Below are positions 24,211-32,165 of a DNA stretch of 64,000 nucleotides, piece after piece. The stretch covers positions 1,302,001 through 1,366,000 of the forward strand of contig NZ_CP064786.1 in NCBI RefSeq assembly GCF_017094485.1, written 5' to 3'. The stretch's first letter is position 1. Each line of letters starts with the position of its first letter. This stretch comes from Natranaeroarchaeum sulfidigenes (GTDB lineage Archaea > Halobacteriota > Halobacteria > Halobacteriales > Natronoarchaeaceae). A program made the position numbers and the translations under genes. The notes under the pieces are model-generated. The model did no database searches. It was not told where the DNA came from and saw only the letters and a list, made by a program, of their open reading frames with translations.

Positions 24211-25620
24211 TCAGTCCTCGCCGAGGATTCCGGGCGAAGTCATCTTTGCGGGGTCGAGGACCTCGTCAACCTCGTCCTCGGAGAGATAGCCGTTCTCGAT
24301 CACGACTTCGCGTACCGTCTTCCCTTCTTTGAGCGCCGTCTTCGCTGCAGTCGAGGCCTTATCGTAGCCGATATGCGGGTTGAGCGCGGTTGCAAGCGCC
24401 ATCGACTGTTCGACCTGTCGTTCGCAGTGCTCGGCATTGGCCTCCAGCGGATCGACGAACCGTTCTGCGAACACCTCGCTGGCGTTGGACAGCATGTTCG
24501 CGGACTGCAGGAAGTTGTAAGCAAGGACGGGCTTGTAGAGGTTCAGGTCGATCTGTCCCTCGGCCGTACCGGTGGAGACGGCGGCGTCGTTGCCGACAAC
24601 CTGTTTGTGAACTTGATTGACCGACTCGGCGACGACAGGGTTGATCTTGCCAGGCATGATCGAGGAGCCGGGCTGGTTCTCGGGCTGTTCGAGTTCGCCG
24701 AGTCCGTTCCGGGGGCCGGAGGCAAGCAGGCGCAGATCGTTGGCGATCTTGTTCAGCGATCCGGCGACGACCCGAAGCGCGCCGTGGGCTTCGCTCATCG
24801 CGTCGTGGGCCGCCTGCGCCTCGAAGTGGTTGTCGGCTTCGCGGAACGCCAGACCGGTCTCCTCACTGATGTACTCGGCCGCGCGCTCGGCGAACTCCTC
24901 GTGAGTGTTGAGGCCGGTTCCGACTGCCGTCCCGCCCAGTGCGAGTTCGCCGAGATGCTCGCGTGTCGACTCTGCGCGTACGATCCCCTTCTCGACCTGC
25001 GCACGATAGCCGCCGAACTCCTGACCGAGGCGGACTGGCGTTGCGTCCTGCAGGTGTGTGCGACCCGTCTTGACGATCCCATCGAATTCGGCTTCTTTCT
25101 CCGCGAGAGCGGATTCGAGAATTTCGAGGGCGGGCAGCAGGTCCTTTTCGACGGCTTCGAGCGCTGCCACGTGCATCGCGGTCGGGATCACGTCGTTGCT
25201 CGACTGGCCGAAGTTGACGTGGTCGTTCGGGTGGACCTCACGGGTTCCGATCTCGCCGCCCACGATCTCCGTTGCGCGGTTGGCGATCACCTCGTTGGCG
25301 TTCATGTTCGAGGACGTCCCGCTCCCTGTCTGGAAGACGTCGACGGGGAACTGGTCGTCGTGTTCGCCCGCGATGACCTCGTCAGCGGCTTCGACGATCG
25401 CATCAGCTTTCTCTTCCGGAATAAGCCCGAGATCCCGGTTCGCCCGGGCTGCGGATTTCTTGACCACGCCAAGCGCGCGGATGAACCGCCGCCCGAACGT
25501 CAGCCCACTGATCGGGAAGTTCTCGACGGCGCGCTGGGTCTGTGCCCCCCAGTACGCGTCGGCTGGCACCTGCATCTCGCCAAGGCTGTCCTCCTCCGTA
25601 CGGTAGTCGTCGTCTGCCAT
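24211..25620 (-). CDS. fumC: Fumarate hydratase class II
   Basis: A 469-residue member of the fumarase/aspartase superfamily, interconverting fumarate and malate in the TCA cycle. Signatures are TGSGTSSNMNANEVIANRA, the HPNDHVNFGQSSNDVIPTAM region with the catalytic His, TGRTHLQDATPVRLGQE, and the mobile SS-loop GSSIMPGKINPV containing the catalytic serine. The start at MADDDYRTEEDSLG (25620) is supported by a TATA-like GTGGTTTTACTG about 25-35 nt upstream. No iron-sulfur cluster is needed. It lies between fen1 and a zinc-finger gene. Confidence 0.95.
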   Translation of the reverse strand: MADDDYRTEEDSLGEMQVPADAYWGAQTQRAVENFPISGLTFGRRFIRALGVVKKSAARANRDLGLIPEEKADAIVEAADEVIAGEHDDQFPVDVFQTGSGTSSNMNANEVIANRATEIVGGEIGTREVHPNDHVNFGQSSNDVIPTAMHVAALEAVEKDLLPALEILESALAEKEAEFDGIVKTGRTHLQDATPVRLGQEFGGYRAQVEKGIVRAESTREHLGELALGGTAVGTGLNTHEEFAERAAEYISEETGLAFREADNHFEAQAAHDAMSEAHGALRVVAGSLNKIANDLRLLASGPRNGLGELEQPENQPGSSIMPGKINPVVAESVNQVHKQVVGNDAAVSTGTAEGQIDLNLYKPVLAYNFLQSANMLSNASEVFAERFVDPLEANAEHCERQVEQSMALATALNPHIGYDKASTAAKTALKEGKTVREVVIENGYLSEDEVDEVLDPAKMTSPGILGED

Positions 25621-25643
25621 ACTCGGAAATTTGCCAACCACCA

Positions 25644-25655
25644 CAGTAAAACCAC
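25644..25655 (-). promoter_or_regulatory. TATA box of fumC
   Basis: Minus-strand GTGGTTTTACTG is centred about 29 nt upstream of the ATG at 25620, pointing to leaderless expression. Confidence 0.4.
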
Positions 25656-25692
25656 ACCCTTTGTATCCGGTATCCCTGACGCGTGTACTCCT

Positions 25693-26673
25693 TCAGGTCC
25701 ACCGGTCGAGACCGGTCTGTGTCAGTGCCTCCTCGATCCGCTCGAACCCGCGCTCGACCTCGTCGGCGTCGACCTCCCACTCACCAGTGACGTACTCGCG
25801 GGCGGCATCGACATCGGGCGACGGCTCGGTCGAGAACTCGTACTCGTCGGTCACCGTCGGGTCGAGAAAGAGCGATCGGATCCTGTCGGCGTGTTCGACG
25901 TGCTCGCCACGCTCGTCGAGGACGGCCCACAGATCACCGTGTTCGTGGACCAGTTTGACAGCTGTCTTCGGTCCGATCCCCGTCACGCCAGGGTTGAAGT
26001 CGGTGCCACAGAGGATCGCGACGTCGACGAGCTGTTCCCACGTCAACTCGTGCTTTTCGAGCGTGGCCTGTAGCTCCATGAGTTCGGGGTCGCCCTTGCT
26101 CGTCAGCTGTCGCAGGGTCTTCGGTGCGCCACAGAGCAAGGCGTCGTAGTCCTCGGTTCCGACGTAGTCGACATCGCCCTGTCGGGCCATATACGCCGCC
26201 TGCGCCTCCCCTTCTGCTGGGGCTTCGACGTAGGGAATGTCGAGCAGGTCCAGCAGCTCGCGTGAGGTCTCCTGAATCGTCGGGGTCAGTCGCTGGGTGC
26301 GTGACTCCAGTCGGGCGACCGCGACGCTATCGCCGCGCTCTCTTGCGTCTTCGAGCTTTTCCTCGGCTGTCTCACGGGCCTCCCGGCGCTCCTCGATCTC
26401 GTCGGCCTTGAGATCGCTCGGCCCACCGTCGAAAACGAACACGGGTGCGAGATCGTGCTCGAAGAACTTGGGAAGGCCCTGAACGATCCCGACGAGGTTC
26501 GCGACCTCGGTGCCGTCGGAGGTCGTGTAGACGGAATCATTCGTGAATTTCACGGTCGTCGTCAGATACCGGTACAGCCAGTTGTGTGCGTCGACGCCCA
26601 CGATCCGACCGTCAAGGTCGTCGAACGACACGGTCTCGATGGCAGCCAGATCGCGAAGTGCTGCGTTTCCCAT
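25693..26673 (-). CDS. fen1: Flap endonuclease 1 (FEN1/RAD2 family)
   Basis: The 326-residue structure-specific nuclease removes 5' flaps during Okazaki fragment maturation and repair. The N-domain contains [21 protein letters not shown] and [15 protein letters not shown]; the I-domain has [13 protein letters not shown] and [11 protein letters not shown]; the H3TH region is [18 protein letters not shown]. The end, QTGLDRWT, looks like a PCNA-interacting (PIP) motif. The start at 26673 puts Met-Gly at the N-terminus, as needed because this terminus reaches the active site. Confidence 0.94.
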   Translation of the reverse strand: MGNAALRDLAAIETVSFDDLDGRIVGVDAHNWLYRYLTTTVKFTNDSVYTTSDGTEVANLVGIVQGLPKFFEHDLAPVFVFDGGPSDLKADEIEERREARETAEEKLEDARERGDSVAVARLESRTQRLTPTIQETSRELLDLLDIPYVEAPAEGEAQAAYMARQGDVDYVGTEDYDALLCGAPKTLRQLTSKGDPELMELQATLEKHELTWEQLVDVAILCGTDFNPGVTGIGPKTAVKLVHEHGDLWAVLDERGEHVEHADRIRSLFLDPTVTDEYEFSTEPSPDVDAAREYVTGEWEVDADEVERGFERIEEALTQTGLDRWT

Positions 26674-26787
26674 TGGAGGCAAGTAGTGGTCGAGGTTTTG
26701 AATACTCTCGGTTCGCAGTGGGGATGCTCACGGGAAAGGGGTCGCCGTGGCAAAGCTTTCACGACCGTTAGTGTAGTACGACCACAT

Positions 26788-26913
26788 ATGACACATGACA
26801 CCCCAGACGGACCCGCCGACCAACTCCGCTGGTGCGATCGGTGTCGGATCGAAGTCGTTCCCCGGACGACCGGCTCGAAGGAAGTGTGTCCGTCCTGCCG
26901 CAACGAACTGTGA
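26788..26913 (+). CDS. 41-residue zinc-ribbon microprotein
   Basis: An ATG at 26788 gives 41 residues with two CxxC pairs (WCDRCRIEVV and VCPSCRNEL), sufficient for one zinc ribbon. A longer in-frame reading to the left runs opposite fen1 and is not credible. Small CPxCG-type proteins of this size are a recognised haloarchaeal class. A TATA-like TAGTGTAGTACG lies just upstream. Function unknown. Confidence 0.6.
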   Translation: MTHDTPDGPADQLRWCDRCRIEVVPRTTGSKEVCPSCRNEL

Positions 26914-26919
26914 CTCCGC

Positions 26920-27510
26920 CTATTGACTGCGGTCGGTGGGGGCCGGCGGCTCGGCGTCACGTCTGGCCGCGAGGAACTGCTGTTCCGTTTCTGTGAGGCC
27001 ATCGCGTGCTTCGAGGCGCTCGATGCCGTTCCGGTAGGACTCGGTCGGGGAAGTAACATCGGCGTGTTCCTCGATCGCGTCAGAACGCGGATACGCGAGG
27101 ACCAGCTCCGCAATACCCGCCCCCTCGCCCGTGAATCCGAAGCCAGCCTTCCAGAGCGCCTCGTAGGCGAATGGGTTGTTGACAGCGATCCGAACCCGCT
27201 GGTATCCCCGTCCGATCGCCCGATCGACCGTCTCCACAACGAGTTCTGGGCCGAGACCTTCTCCGCGCCTGTCCGCCCGTACTGTTATGTAGCGCAGCCA
27301 GAGCGTCCCCTCGTCGGTCCGGTCCTCGTTGAACGCGACGGCGGCGAGGACGTCCTCGGGATCGACGCCGCGGTCATCTTTCGGTCGTTCCTCACAGAGC
27401 ACGGCCTTGCCCGTGTTCGACATCACGAACTTCCCGGCGTAGCTGAACCGCTCCCAGTCGAGTCGGAGAGTAACCCCGTCATTCGGCCAGCCGAGAAGGG
27501 CAAAGTGCAT
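26920..27510 (-). CDS. GNAT-family N-acetyltransferase
   Basis: A 196-residue acetyltransferase. The core LWLRYITVRADRRGEGLGPELV holds the conserved beta4 strand and the R-x-x-G-x-G/A acetyl-CoA loop; VRIAVNNPFAYEALWKAGFGF is the beta5-helix region. The C-terminal 50 residues are a charged, helical, haloarchaea-specific tail (SYRNGIERLEARDGLTETEQ). Substrate unknown. It overlaps the preceding gene by one base (TGATG), so the two are translated together. Confidence 0.82.
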   Translation of the reverse strand: MHFALLGWPNDGVTLRLDWERFSYAGKFVMSNTGKAVLCEERPKDDRGVDPEDVLAAVAFNEDRTDEGTLWLRYITVRADRRGEGLGPELVVETVDRAIGRGYQRVRIAVNNPFAYEALWKAGFGFTGEGAGIAELVLAYPRSDAIEEHADVTSPTESYRNGIERLEARDGLTETEQQFLAARRDAEPPAPTDRSQ

Positions 27511-27836
27511 CAGAACTGGTAGCGGCGCTCGTCGTTTTGCTGTTGCTGGGGGTACTGAATTCCGCCACCCATCTCCTCGTAGGTCATCCCGGAGAGATAC
27601 TCGTCGTACGTGACATCGTAGCCGCTTCGCAGGTGAAAATCGAGCTTGCCAGTCTCGACGGTACTCTGGAACAGGAGGCGGACAGCCTGCTCGACGATGT
27701 CTCCCTCCTCTTTGTCCAGCGCGGCCATCAGCATCGTCAGCTCCTGGCGTGTGTCGTCGTCGAGGTCGAGTGATATCTCCTCGTCCAGTGATTCGTAGGT
27801 CTCCTCGACGTCCACGGTCAGATCGTCCAGACTCAT
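27510..27836 (-). CDS. Conserved haloarchaeal protein (acidic, RHH-like N-terminus)
   Basis: The 108-residue protein has an acidic N-terminus, a helical centre (DDTRQELTMLMAALDKEEGDIVEQAVRLLF) resembling a ribbon-helix-helix-like dimer region, and a C-terminal part with RSGYDVTYDEYLSGMTYEEMG and a Gln-rich tail. No metal site. Homologues seem widespread in haloarchaea; no function is known to me. It is the first gene of a two-gene unit with the GNAT acetyltransferase. Confidence 0.65.
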   Translation of the reverse strand: MSLDDLTVDVEETYESLDEEISLDLDDDTRQELTMLMAALDKEEGDIVEQAVRLLFQSTVETGKLDFHLRSGYDVTYDEYLSGMTYEEMGGGIQYPQQQQNDERRYQF

Positions 27837-27955
27837 ATCACGGGGTTGCGCCGAGACGCGGATACCGCTTTCGCTGTCGGCGGAACGGCGACAGTCCGCC
27901 GGGCAGGACCGTGCAGATCAGAGCCGATAAACCGGAGCCGTCCTAACGACCCTCA

Positions 27956-28903
27956 ATGACCGACGACGCGACGACCGAACGCGGCCCGTTCCCCGGCGGG
28001 CAGTCGCTCCCAGAAGATGTCGGCGAGGTGCGATCGGCGCTCGTCGAGTGGTACGAGGCCGATCACCGCTCGTTCCCGTGGCGGGAGACGACCGACCCCT
28101 ACGAGATTCTCGTCTCCGAGATCATGAGTCAGCAGACCCAGCTCTCCCGCGTCGAGACTGCCTGGGGCGCCTTCCTCGATCGGTGGCCCTCCACGGAGGC
28201 GCTCGCAACGGCCGACCGCTCCGCCGTCGTCTCCTTCTGGAGCGACCACAGTCTCGGCTACAACAACCGAGCCCGCTACCTCCACGAGGCTGCCCAGCAG
28301 GTCGAGGATGAGTATGACGGCGAGTTCCCGACCCGCCCCGACGAGCTACAGGAGCTACAGGGCGTCGGTCCCTACACCGGAAACGCGGTCGCCAGTTTCG
28401 CGTTCAACACCGGTAATGCCGTGGTCGATACCAACGTCAAACGGGTACTCTACCGGATGTTCGACGTCGAGGACGACGACAGCCAGTTTGAGGCCGCTGC
28501 GGCGGCGCTGATGCCCGACGGAGAGTCCCGCGTCTGGAACAACGCCATCATGGAACTGGGCGGGGTCGCCTGTGAGAAGACACCGTCCTGTGATGCCGCT
28601 GGCTGTCCGTGGCGCGAGTGGTGTCATGCCTACGGAACCGGGGACTTCACCGCGCCGGACGTCCCGACCCAGCCTAGTTTCGAGGGGAGCCGACGCCAGT
28701 TCCGCGGTCGTGTAATCCGGGTGCTCGGCGAACACGACGAACTCGAACTCGACGAACTGGGGCCGCGGATCCGGGTCGACTACGCGCCCGAAGGGAAGCA
28801 CGGTCGGGAGTGGCTACGCGACTTGCTCGGAGATCTCGCGGACGACGACCTCGTCGAAATCGACGAGGGGAGCACAACACCTACCGTTAGTCTGCAGTCC
28901 TGA
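27956..28903 (+). CDS. mutY: A/G-specific adenine DNA glycosylase MutY
   Basis: The 315-residue HhH-GPD glycosylase removes adenine mispaired with 8-oxoguanine. Features: FPWRETTDPYEILVSEIMSQQT with the catalytic Glu; helix-hairpin-helix LQGVGPYTGNAV; the catalytic Asp in VVDTNVKRV; and a four-cysteine cluster CEKTPSC…C…WREWC for a [4Fe-4S] cluster. The C-terminal domain that reads 8-oxoG in bacteria is much reduced here to a short winged-helix-like tail. It stands alone; the next gene starts about 60 bp downstream. Confidence 0.93.
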   Translation: MTDDATTERGPFPGGQSLPEDVGEVRSALVEWYEADHRSFPWRETTDPYEILVSEIMSQQTQLSRVETAWGAFLDRWPSTEALATADRSAVVSFWSDHSLGYNNRARYLHEAAQQVEDEYDGEFPTRPDELQELQGVGPYTGNAVASFAFNTGNAVVDTNVKRVLYRMFDVEDDDSQFEAAAAALMPDGESRVWNNAIMELGGVACEKTPSCDAAGCPWREWCHAYGTGDFTAPDVPTQPSFEGSRRQFRGRVIRVLGEHDELELDELGPRIRVDYAPEGKHGREWLRDLLGDLADDDLVEIDEGSTTPTVSLQS

Positions 28904-28964
28904 CGATACAGCACGGAGCACAGGTACCACACCGCTTTTGCTCCCCCAGAACAACTCCCTCGCT

Positions 28965-29540
28965 ATGGACGAGACGCCACACGTCGTCGCGGTCTGTGGG
29001 AGCCTTCGTGATGAGAGCTATACCAGACACTCGCTGGTCGTCGCCCTCGCCGGAGCCGAGGCGACCGGAGCGTCGATCGATCTACTCGACCTCCGTGAAC
29101 TCGATCTTCCGATGTTCGATGCGGACCATCCGTCGGCTGGCGATGCCGACGAACTGACCCGGCGGATCACCCGTGCGGATGGCGTCATTCTCGGGACACC
29201 GATGTATCACGGCTCGTACTCGGCACCGTTGAAGAACGCGCTCGATTACTGTGGGTTCGAGGAGTTCGAGAACACGTCTGTCGGGCTCCTCGCGGTCGCA
29301 GGCGGGCGGTTCCCAGTAACAGCCCTCGATCACTTGCGGTCCGTCTGTCGCTCCCTCGACGCGTGGGTACTTCCATACCAGGCCGTCGTTCCACAGGCAT
29401 CTCAGGCGTTCGATGGTAACGAGTTCGCCGATTCCGAACTCGAGACGCGCGTCTCGACGCTTGGGCGCCGACTTGTTCAGTACGCCAACATTCGCCCCGA
29501 TCCCGCGACCTTCGAGAGCGAGGAGAACGTCGGAGCCTGA
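28965..29540 (+). CDS. NADPH-dependent FMN reductase-like flavoprotein
   Basis: A 191-residue flavodoxin-like protein. VVAVCGSLRDESYTRHSL contains the phosphate-binding loop for FMN; GVILGTPMYHGSYSAPLKNALDY is the typical second FMN/dimer motif (TPxYxGSxxxxLKNALD); SVGLLAVAGGRFP follows. It probably reduces FMN or a quinone/azo substrate with NAD(P)H. The start is the ATG at 28965, a few codons into a longer frame. Its stop overlaps the next start by one base, coupling it with the YIP1-type gene. Confidence 0.85.
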   Translation: MDETPHVVAVCGSLRDESYTRHSLVVALAGAEATGASIDLLDLRELDLPMFDADHPSAGDADELTRRITRADGVILGTPMYHGSYSAPLKNALDYCGFEEFENTSVGLLAVAGGRFPVTALDHLRSVCRSLDAWVLPYQAVVPQASQAFDGNEFADSELETRVSTLGRRLVQYANIRPDPATFESEENVGA

Positions 29541-30136
29541 TGAACAAACCAGCACATTCCCGACCGGATGGCGGACTTGCTTTGGCGCTGCTGAAAGCCG
29601 TTCCTGGAGTACTTCTGACCCCGCGACGGTTCTTCCGCACTGGTATCTTGCCGGGTGAACAGGCTCCCGGATTACTCTTTGCGATGGGGGTCGTTCTGGT
29701 TTCGGAAACGCTGCGCCTCTCGCTGGTACGCGATCCACTTCCGGTTTTTGACGGATCGTCCGTGTTGTCGGCAGTTCTCTGGCTATCGATCGTCGTACTG
29801 TTCGTGACTCCAGCCGCATTGCACCTGCTCGCGGCTCTACAGACAGTGTTACTGATTCCGGTCGCAAACGATCGCGCAGGCGTCAGCGAGACCGTGCAGG
29901 TACTCGCGTACTCGTCTGCACCCTGCCTTCTCGCAGGAATTCCGATTCCCGCGCTGCGTGTCTTCGTGGGTGTGTATGCGACAGTTCTTCTGGTGCTCGG
30001 GCTATCAGAAATCCACGACATCAGCTTCGAGCGGAGCCTGCTCGTCGGGAGCCTTCCCGCTGCACTCGCCTTTGGTTACGGATTCCGGGCATTCGATGCG
30101 CTGACTACGCTGCTGGCTCGATGGTACATTATCTGA
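29540..30136 (+). CDS. YIP1-family membrane protein
   Basis: A 198-residue protein with five hydrophobic helices. LLTPRRFFR near the N-terminus and the layout of helices around a VQVLAYSSAPCLLAGIP segment match archaeal YIP1-domain proteins. The molecular role is unknown in archaea. The start codon overlaps the stop of the flavoprotein gene (TGATGA), so they form an operon. Confidence 0.75.
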   Translation: MNKPAHSRPDGGLALALLKAVPGVLLTPRRFFRTGILPGEQAPGLLFAMGVVLVSETLRLSLVRDPLPVFDGSSVLSAVLWLSIVVLFVTPAALHLLAALQTVLLIPVANDRAGVSETVQVLAYSSAPCLLAGIPIPALRVFVGVYATVLLVLGLSEIHDISFERSLLVGSLPAALAFGYGFRAFDALTTLLARWYII

Positions 30137-30204
30137 AGACGCGAGGCCGGACTAGCTGAACTACTGTCCTCGCCGATTTAAAATAATTATGTGATTTTGC
30201 ATCA

Positions 30205-30237
30205 GATTTTTACATACAGGCCCCTAGAGGTGATACA
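30205..30237 (+). promoter_or_regulatory. Promoter and Shine-Dalgarno site of the HalOD1 gene
   Basis: A TATA-like TTTTTACATAC (about 30206-30216) is followed by GAGGTGAT directly before ACAATG at 30238. A clear Shine-Dalgarno is the exception here, since most genes in the window look leaderless. Confidence 0.45.
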
Positions 30238-30510
30238 ATGTCATCGACTGAACCCGCGGACCATGGTCGGATCAGTACTGCCGTCGTGGAGGCGCTCGCA
30301 AACGCTAACGACGTCGATCCGTTGGAACTCGATCCGCTGTATGAGGCGGTCGACCCGGACGCGCTTGACTCTCTCTTTTCGACCACCGATGGCTCCTCGC
30401 GGACGCATCACGGGAAGGTACAATTTACCACGAACGGATACGAGGTCGAAGTTACCAGCACCGGTCGAGTCCATCTGACGCCGGAGAACTGCGTCGAAGC
30501 GGTATCGTAG
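30238..30510 (+). CDS. HalOD1 output-domain protein
   Basis: The 90-residue protein is a free-standing HalOD1 domain, a haloarchaeal module often attached to response regulators. Recognisable parts are AVVEALANANDVDPLELDPL, YEAVDPDALDSLF and GYEVEVTSTGRVHL. It is thought to serve in signal output, but its partner is not evident here. The next gene follows closely (54 bp). Confidence 0.78.
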   Translation: MSSTEPADHGRISTAVVEALANANDVDPLELDPLYEAVDPDALDSLFSTTDGSSRTHHGKVQFTTNGYEVEVTSTGRVHLTPENCVEAVS

Positions 30511-30563
30511 TGGACATCGGAACTGCCGAAGCGTCTTTGTCTGTTTCTCCCCAACCAGCACCC

Positions 30564-31097
30564 ATGCTAGACGACCAGTACGATGCAGTTGTCTACGATC
30601 TTGACGGCACCCTCGTTCGACTCGATGTCGACTGGGGGGCAGTCACCCGGGACGTTCGTGCGGTCTACACGAAATACGGATACGATGTCGACGGCGGGCT
30701 CTGGGATCTCTATCTCGCCGCTGATACGTACGACCTCGCCGACGAGATCGAAGACACGATTAGCAAGCACGAAAGGGAGGGTGCGAGTTCCTCGATACGA
30801 TTACCGCTGGCCGACCGCGTTACTACCCACGAGATTCCTGTCGGCGTCTGTTCGCTCAACGCCGAGGGGCCGGTTCGGCTGGCACTGGAAGTCCACGAAT
30901 TGGCCACCGAAATCGACGCCGTCATTGGGCGTGACTCCGTCCCCGGGCAGAAACCGGATCCAGAGCCATTGCTGACCACGGTCGAGAGCCTGCCGGGAAC
31001 TGTTGGGGCGCCTGTCTTCATCGGCGACTCGCCGCGGGACAGGACGGCCGCCGAACGTGCGGGGATCGCATACAGGGACGTCGATTCCCTGCTCTGA
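30564..31097 (+). CDS. HAD-superfamily phosphatase-like hydrolase
   Basis: A 177-residue HAD-fold enzyme. Motif I is VVYDLDGTL with nucleophile Asp12 and acid/base Asp14; motif II is the serine in VGVCSLN; motif III lysine lies in GQKPDPEPL; motif IV is IGDSPRD. The cap is small and inserted after motif I, as in phosphoglycolate phosphatase-like proteins. A GTP- or sugar-phosphatase role is possible but unproven. The ATG at 30564 is chosen because it sits ten residues before motif I. It converges with the UDG-like gene (4 bp apart). Confidence 0.8.
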   Translation: MLDDQYDAVVYDLDGTLVRLDVDWGAVTRDVRAVYTKYGYDVDGGLWDLYLAADTYDLADEIEDTISKHEREGASSSIRLPLADRVTTHEIPVGVCSLNAEGPVRLALEVHELATEIDAVIGRDSVPGQKPDPEPLLTTVESLPGTVGAPVFIGDSPRDRTAAERAGIAYRDVDSLL

Positions 31098-31101
31098 GCT
31101 C

Positions 31102-31758
31102 CTACCGAACGAAGTACTGCTCGTCCGTTGCGATGAACCGACCCAGCTCGGAGATCTGACGATAATCACTCGCCAGTAGCGCCTGCAATCGGGATAGCAA
31201 CGCCTCCTGCTGGTCGTTATCCCAGTCGGCGGGTTCGGCGATCGGGACGACGAGCCAGCCGCTCCCGCGGAGTTCGCTGGCGTGAAGCACATCCATATCC
31301 AGTGGACCATCCGCTGGCCGGGCGGTGTAGTTCTCGAAGACGTGACGGGTCGCCCGTTCACCGACTGGTAAGAGGACGTGCGCGGCGATCGCCCGTAGCT
31401 CGGCGTCGAAGAAGGGTTCGAGTCGGTCGTACTGCTCCTTACTGGGCTGCTGGTTGTTCGGAAGGCTACACATGTGGAGATAGCTACTGAAGAGATTTGA
31501 CACGCGGGGGTCCGACTGATCGCCTGACTCGACGAAGCCCGCCTCCTCGAATACTGACAACAGACGTGCGCCTGCATCGCTGTCAGTGAAGGGTATCCCG
31601 CTCTTGACCCCTCCGTGGACTGCCGGACAGTCGCCAATTAAATGGAAATCAGCATTCGCATCGCCGTATCCGTACACTACCGAGGACTCTTCGGGTGCGG
31701 TGTCGCACGACGGGTCCATCCCGAACGGGTTACTCGTCCGATCTGTTACGTTTTCCAC
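31102..31758 (-). CDS. Divergent uracil-DNA-glycosylase-family protein
   Basis: The 218-residue protein starts at a GTG (31758) with MENVTDRTSNPFGMDPSC, the opening of haloarchaeal family-4 UDG proteins. Parts of the fold are kept: YGYGDANADFHLIGD, SGIPFTDSDAGARLL, LLPVGERATRHVF and the tail. But the catalytic GEAPG motif is replaced by GDCPAVHGG, and of the four Fe-S cysteines of family 4 only two are plausible (in DPSC and HMCSLP). It may be a UDG-like nucleic acid binder or an enzyme with a new specificity. Located beside the tRNA-Thr locus. Confidence 0.7.
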   Translation of the reverse strand: MENVTDRTSNPFGMDPSCDTAPEESSVVYGYGDANADFHLIGDCPAVHGGVKSGIPFTDSDAGARLLSVFEEAGFVESGDQSDPRVSNLFSSYLHMCSLPNNQQPSKEQYDRLEPFFDAELRAIAAHVLLPVGERATRHVFENYTARPADGPLDMDVLHASELRGSGWLVVPIAEPADWDNDQQEALLSRLQALLASDYRQISELGRFIATDEQYFVR

Positions 31759-32023
31759 GCGAGACCGGTAAGTAACAGTGGAATAAAACCGAACCGGTTC
31801 GGACGAAGAGGGGTGGGATTTACACTCGGTGCAAATTCTCGCCACGGCTCAGCGCTACGTACTTCAATTCACTGCAGCACCTATGTGACGTTCACAGAGA
31901 GTTATAGCACCGAAAGCCAGGGCAGGGATCTGAACTCGGTGCAAATTCTCGCTACGTCTCGAATTTTCGTAGTTCAAATCCTGCATGTGGCTCTTTCGTA
32001 CTCACTATCGTTCGGACAGAAAG
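31759..32023. other. tRNA-Thr downstream region with decaying tRNA 3'-end echoes
   Basis: No gene is seen in these 265 bases. They contain an imperfect ~110-bp unit repeated twice next to the tRNA: the segment ACTCGGTGCAAATTCTCGC occurs at 31824-31842 and 31934-31952, and near copies of the tRNA 3' end occur at 31916-31936 (19 of 21 identical) and, more decayed, at about 31808-31826. Confidence 0.65.
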
Positions 32024-32044
32024 AGCCAGGGCAGGGATTTGAAC
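31972..32044 (-). repeat. Nested inverted repeat spanning the tRNA-Thr 3' end
   Basis: Outer arms GTTCAAATCCTGC (31972-31984) and GCAGGGATTTGAAC (32031-32044, part of the tRNA T-arm) enclose inner perfect arms GGCTCTTTC (31989-31997) and GAAAGAGCC (32019-32027). In the transcript this puts a hairpin, then an anti-T-arm sequence, right after the tRNA. Confidence 0.7.
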
Positions 32045-32097
32045 CCCGGGAGTCTCGATTACAAGTCGAGTGCTTGAACCGCCCAAGCTCCCCTGGC
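32024..32097 (-). tRNA. tRNA-Thr (anticodon UGU)
   Basis: On the minus strand the acceptor arms GCCAGGG/CCCTGGC pair fully, the D stem is GCTT/AAGC, the anticodon stem CTCGA/TCGAG encloses loop CTTGTAA (anticodon TGT), and the T arm is CGGGG-TTCAAAT-CCCTG. The discriminator base is U, as known for archaeal tRNA-Thr. CCA is not encoded and no intron is seen. Position 8 reads G and position 14 G instead of the usual U8-A14 pair, which is odd. Confidence 0.85.
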
Positions 32098-32165
32098 GCA
32101 GGTGGTGATAGGGGATACCCCTTTGAGTGGTTTTCGTTGTACGGTCGAGAGAGGAGGGATAGGTA

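Noticed and set aside
24013-26073. Open frame of 686 codons on the plus strand across fumC and fen1
   Set aside because: It spans two well-identified genes on the other strand and has Arg/His/Val-rich shadow composition.
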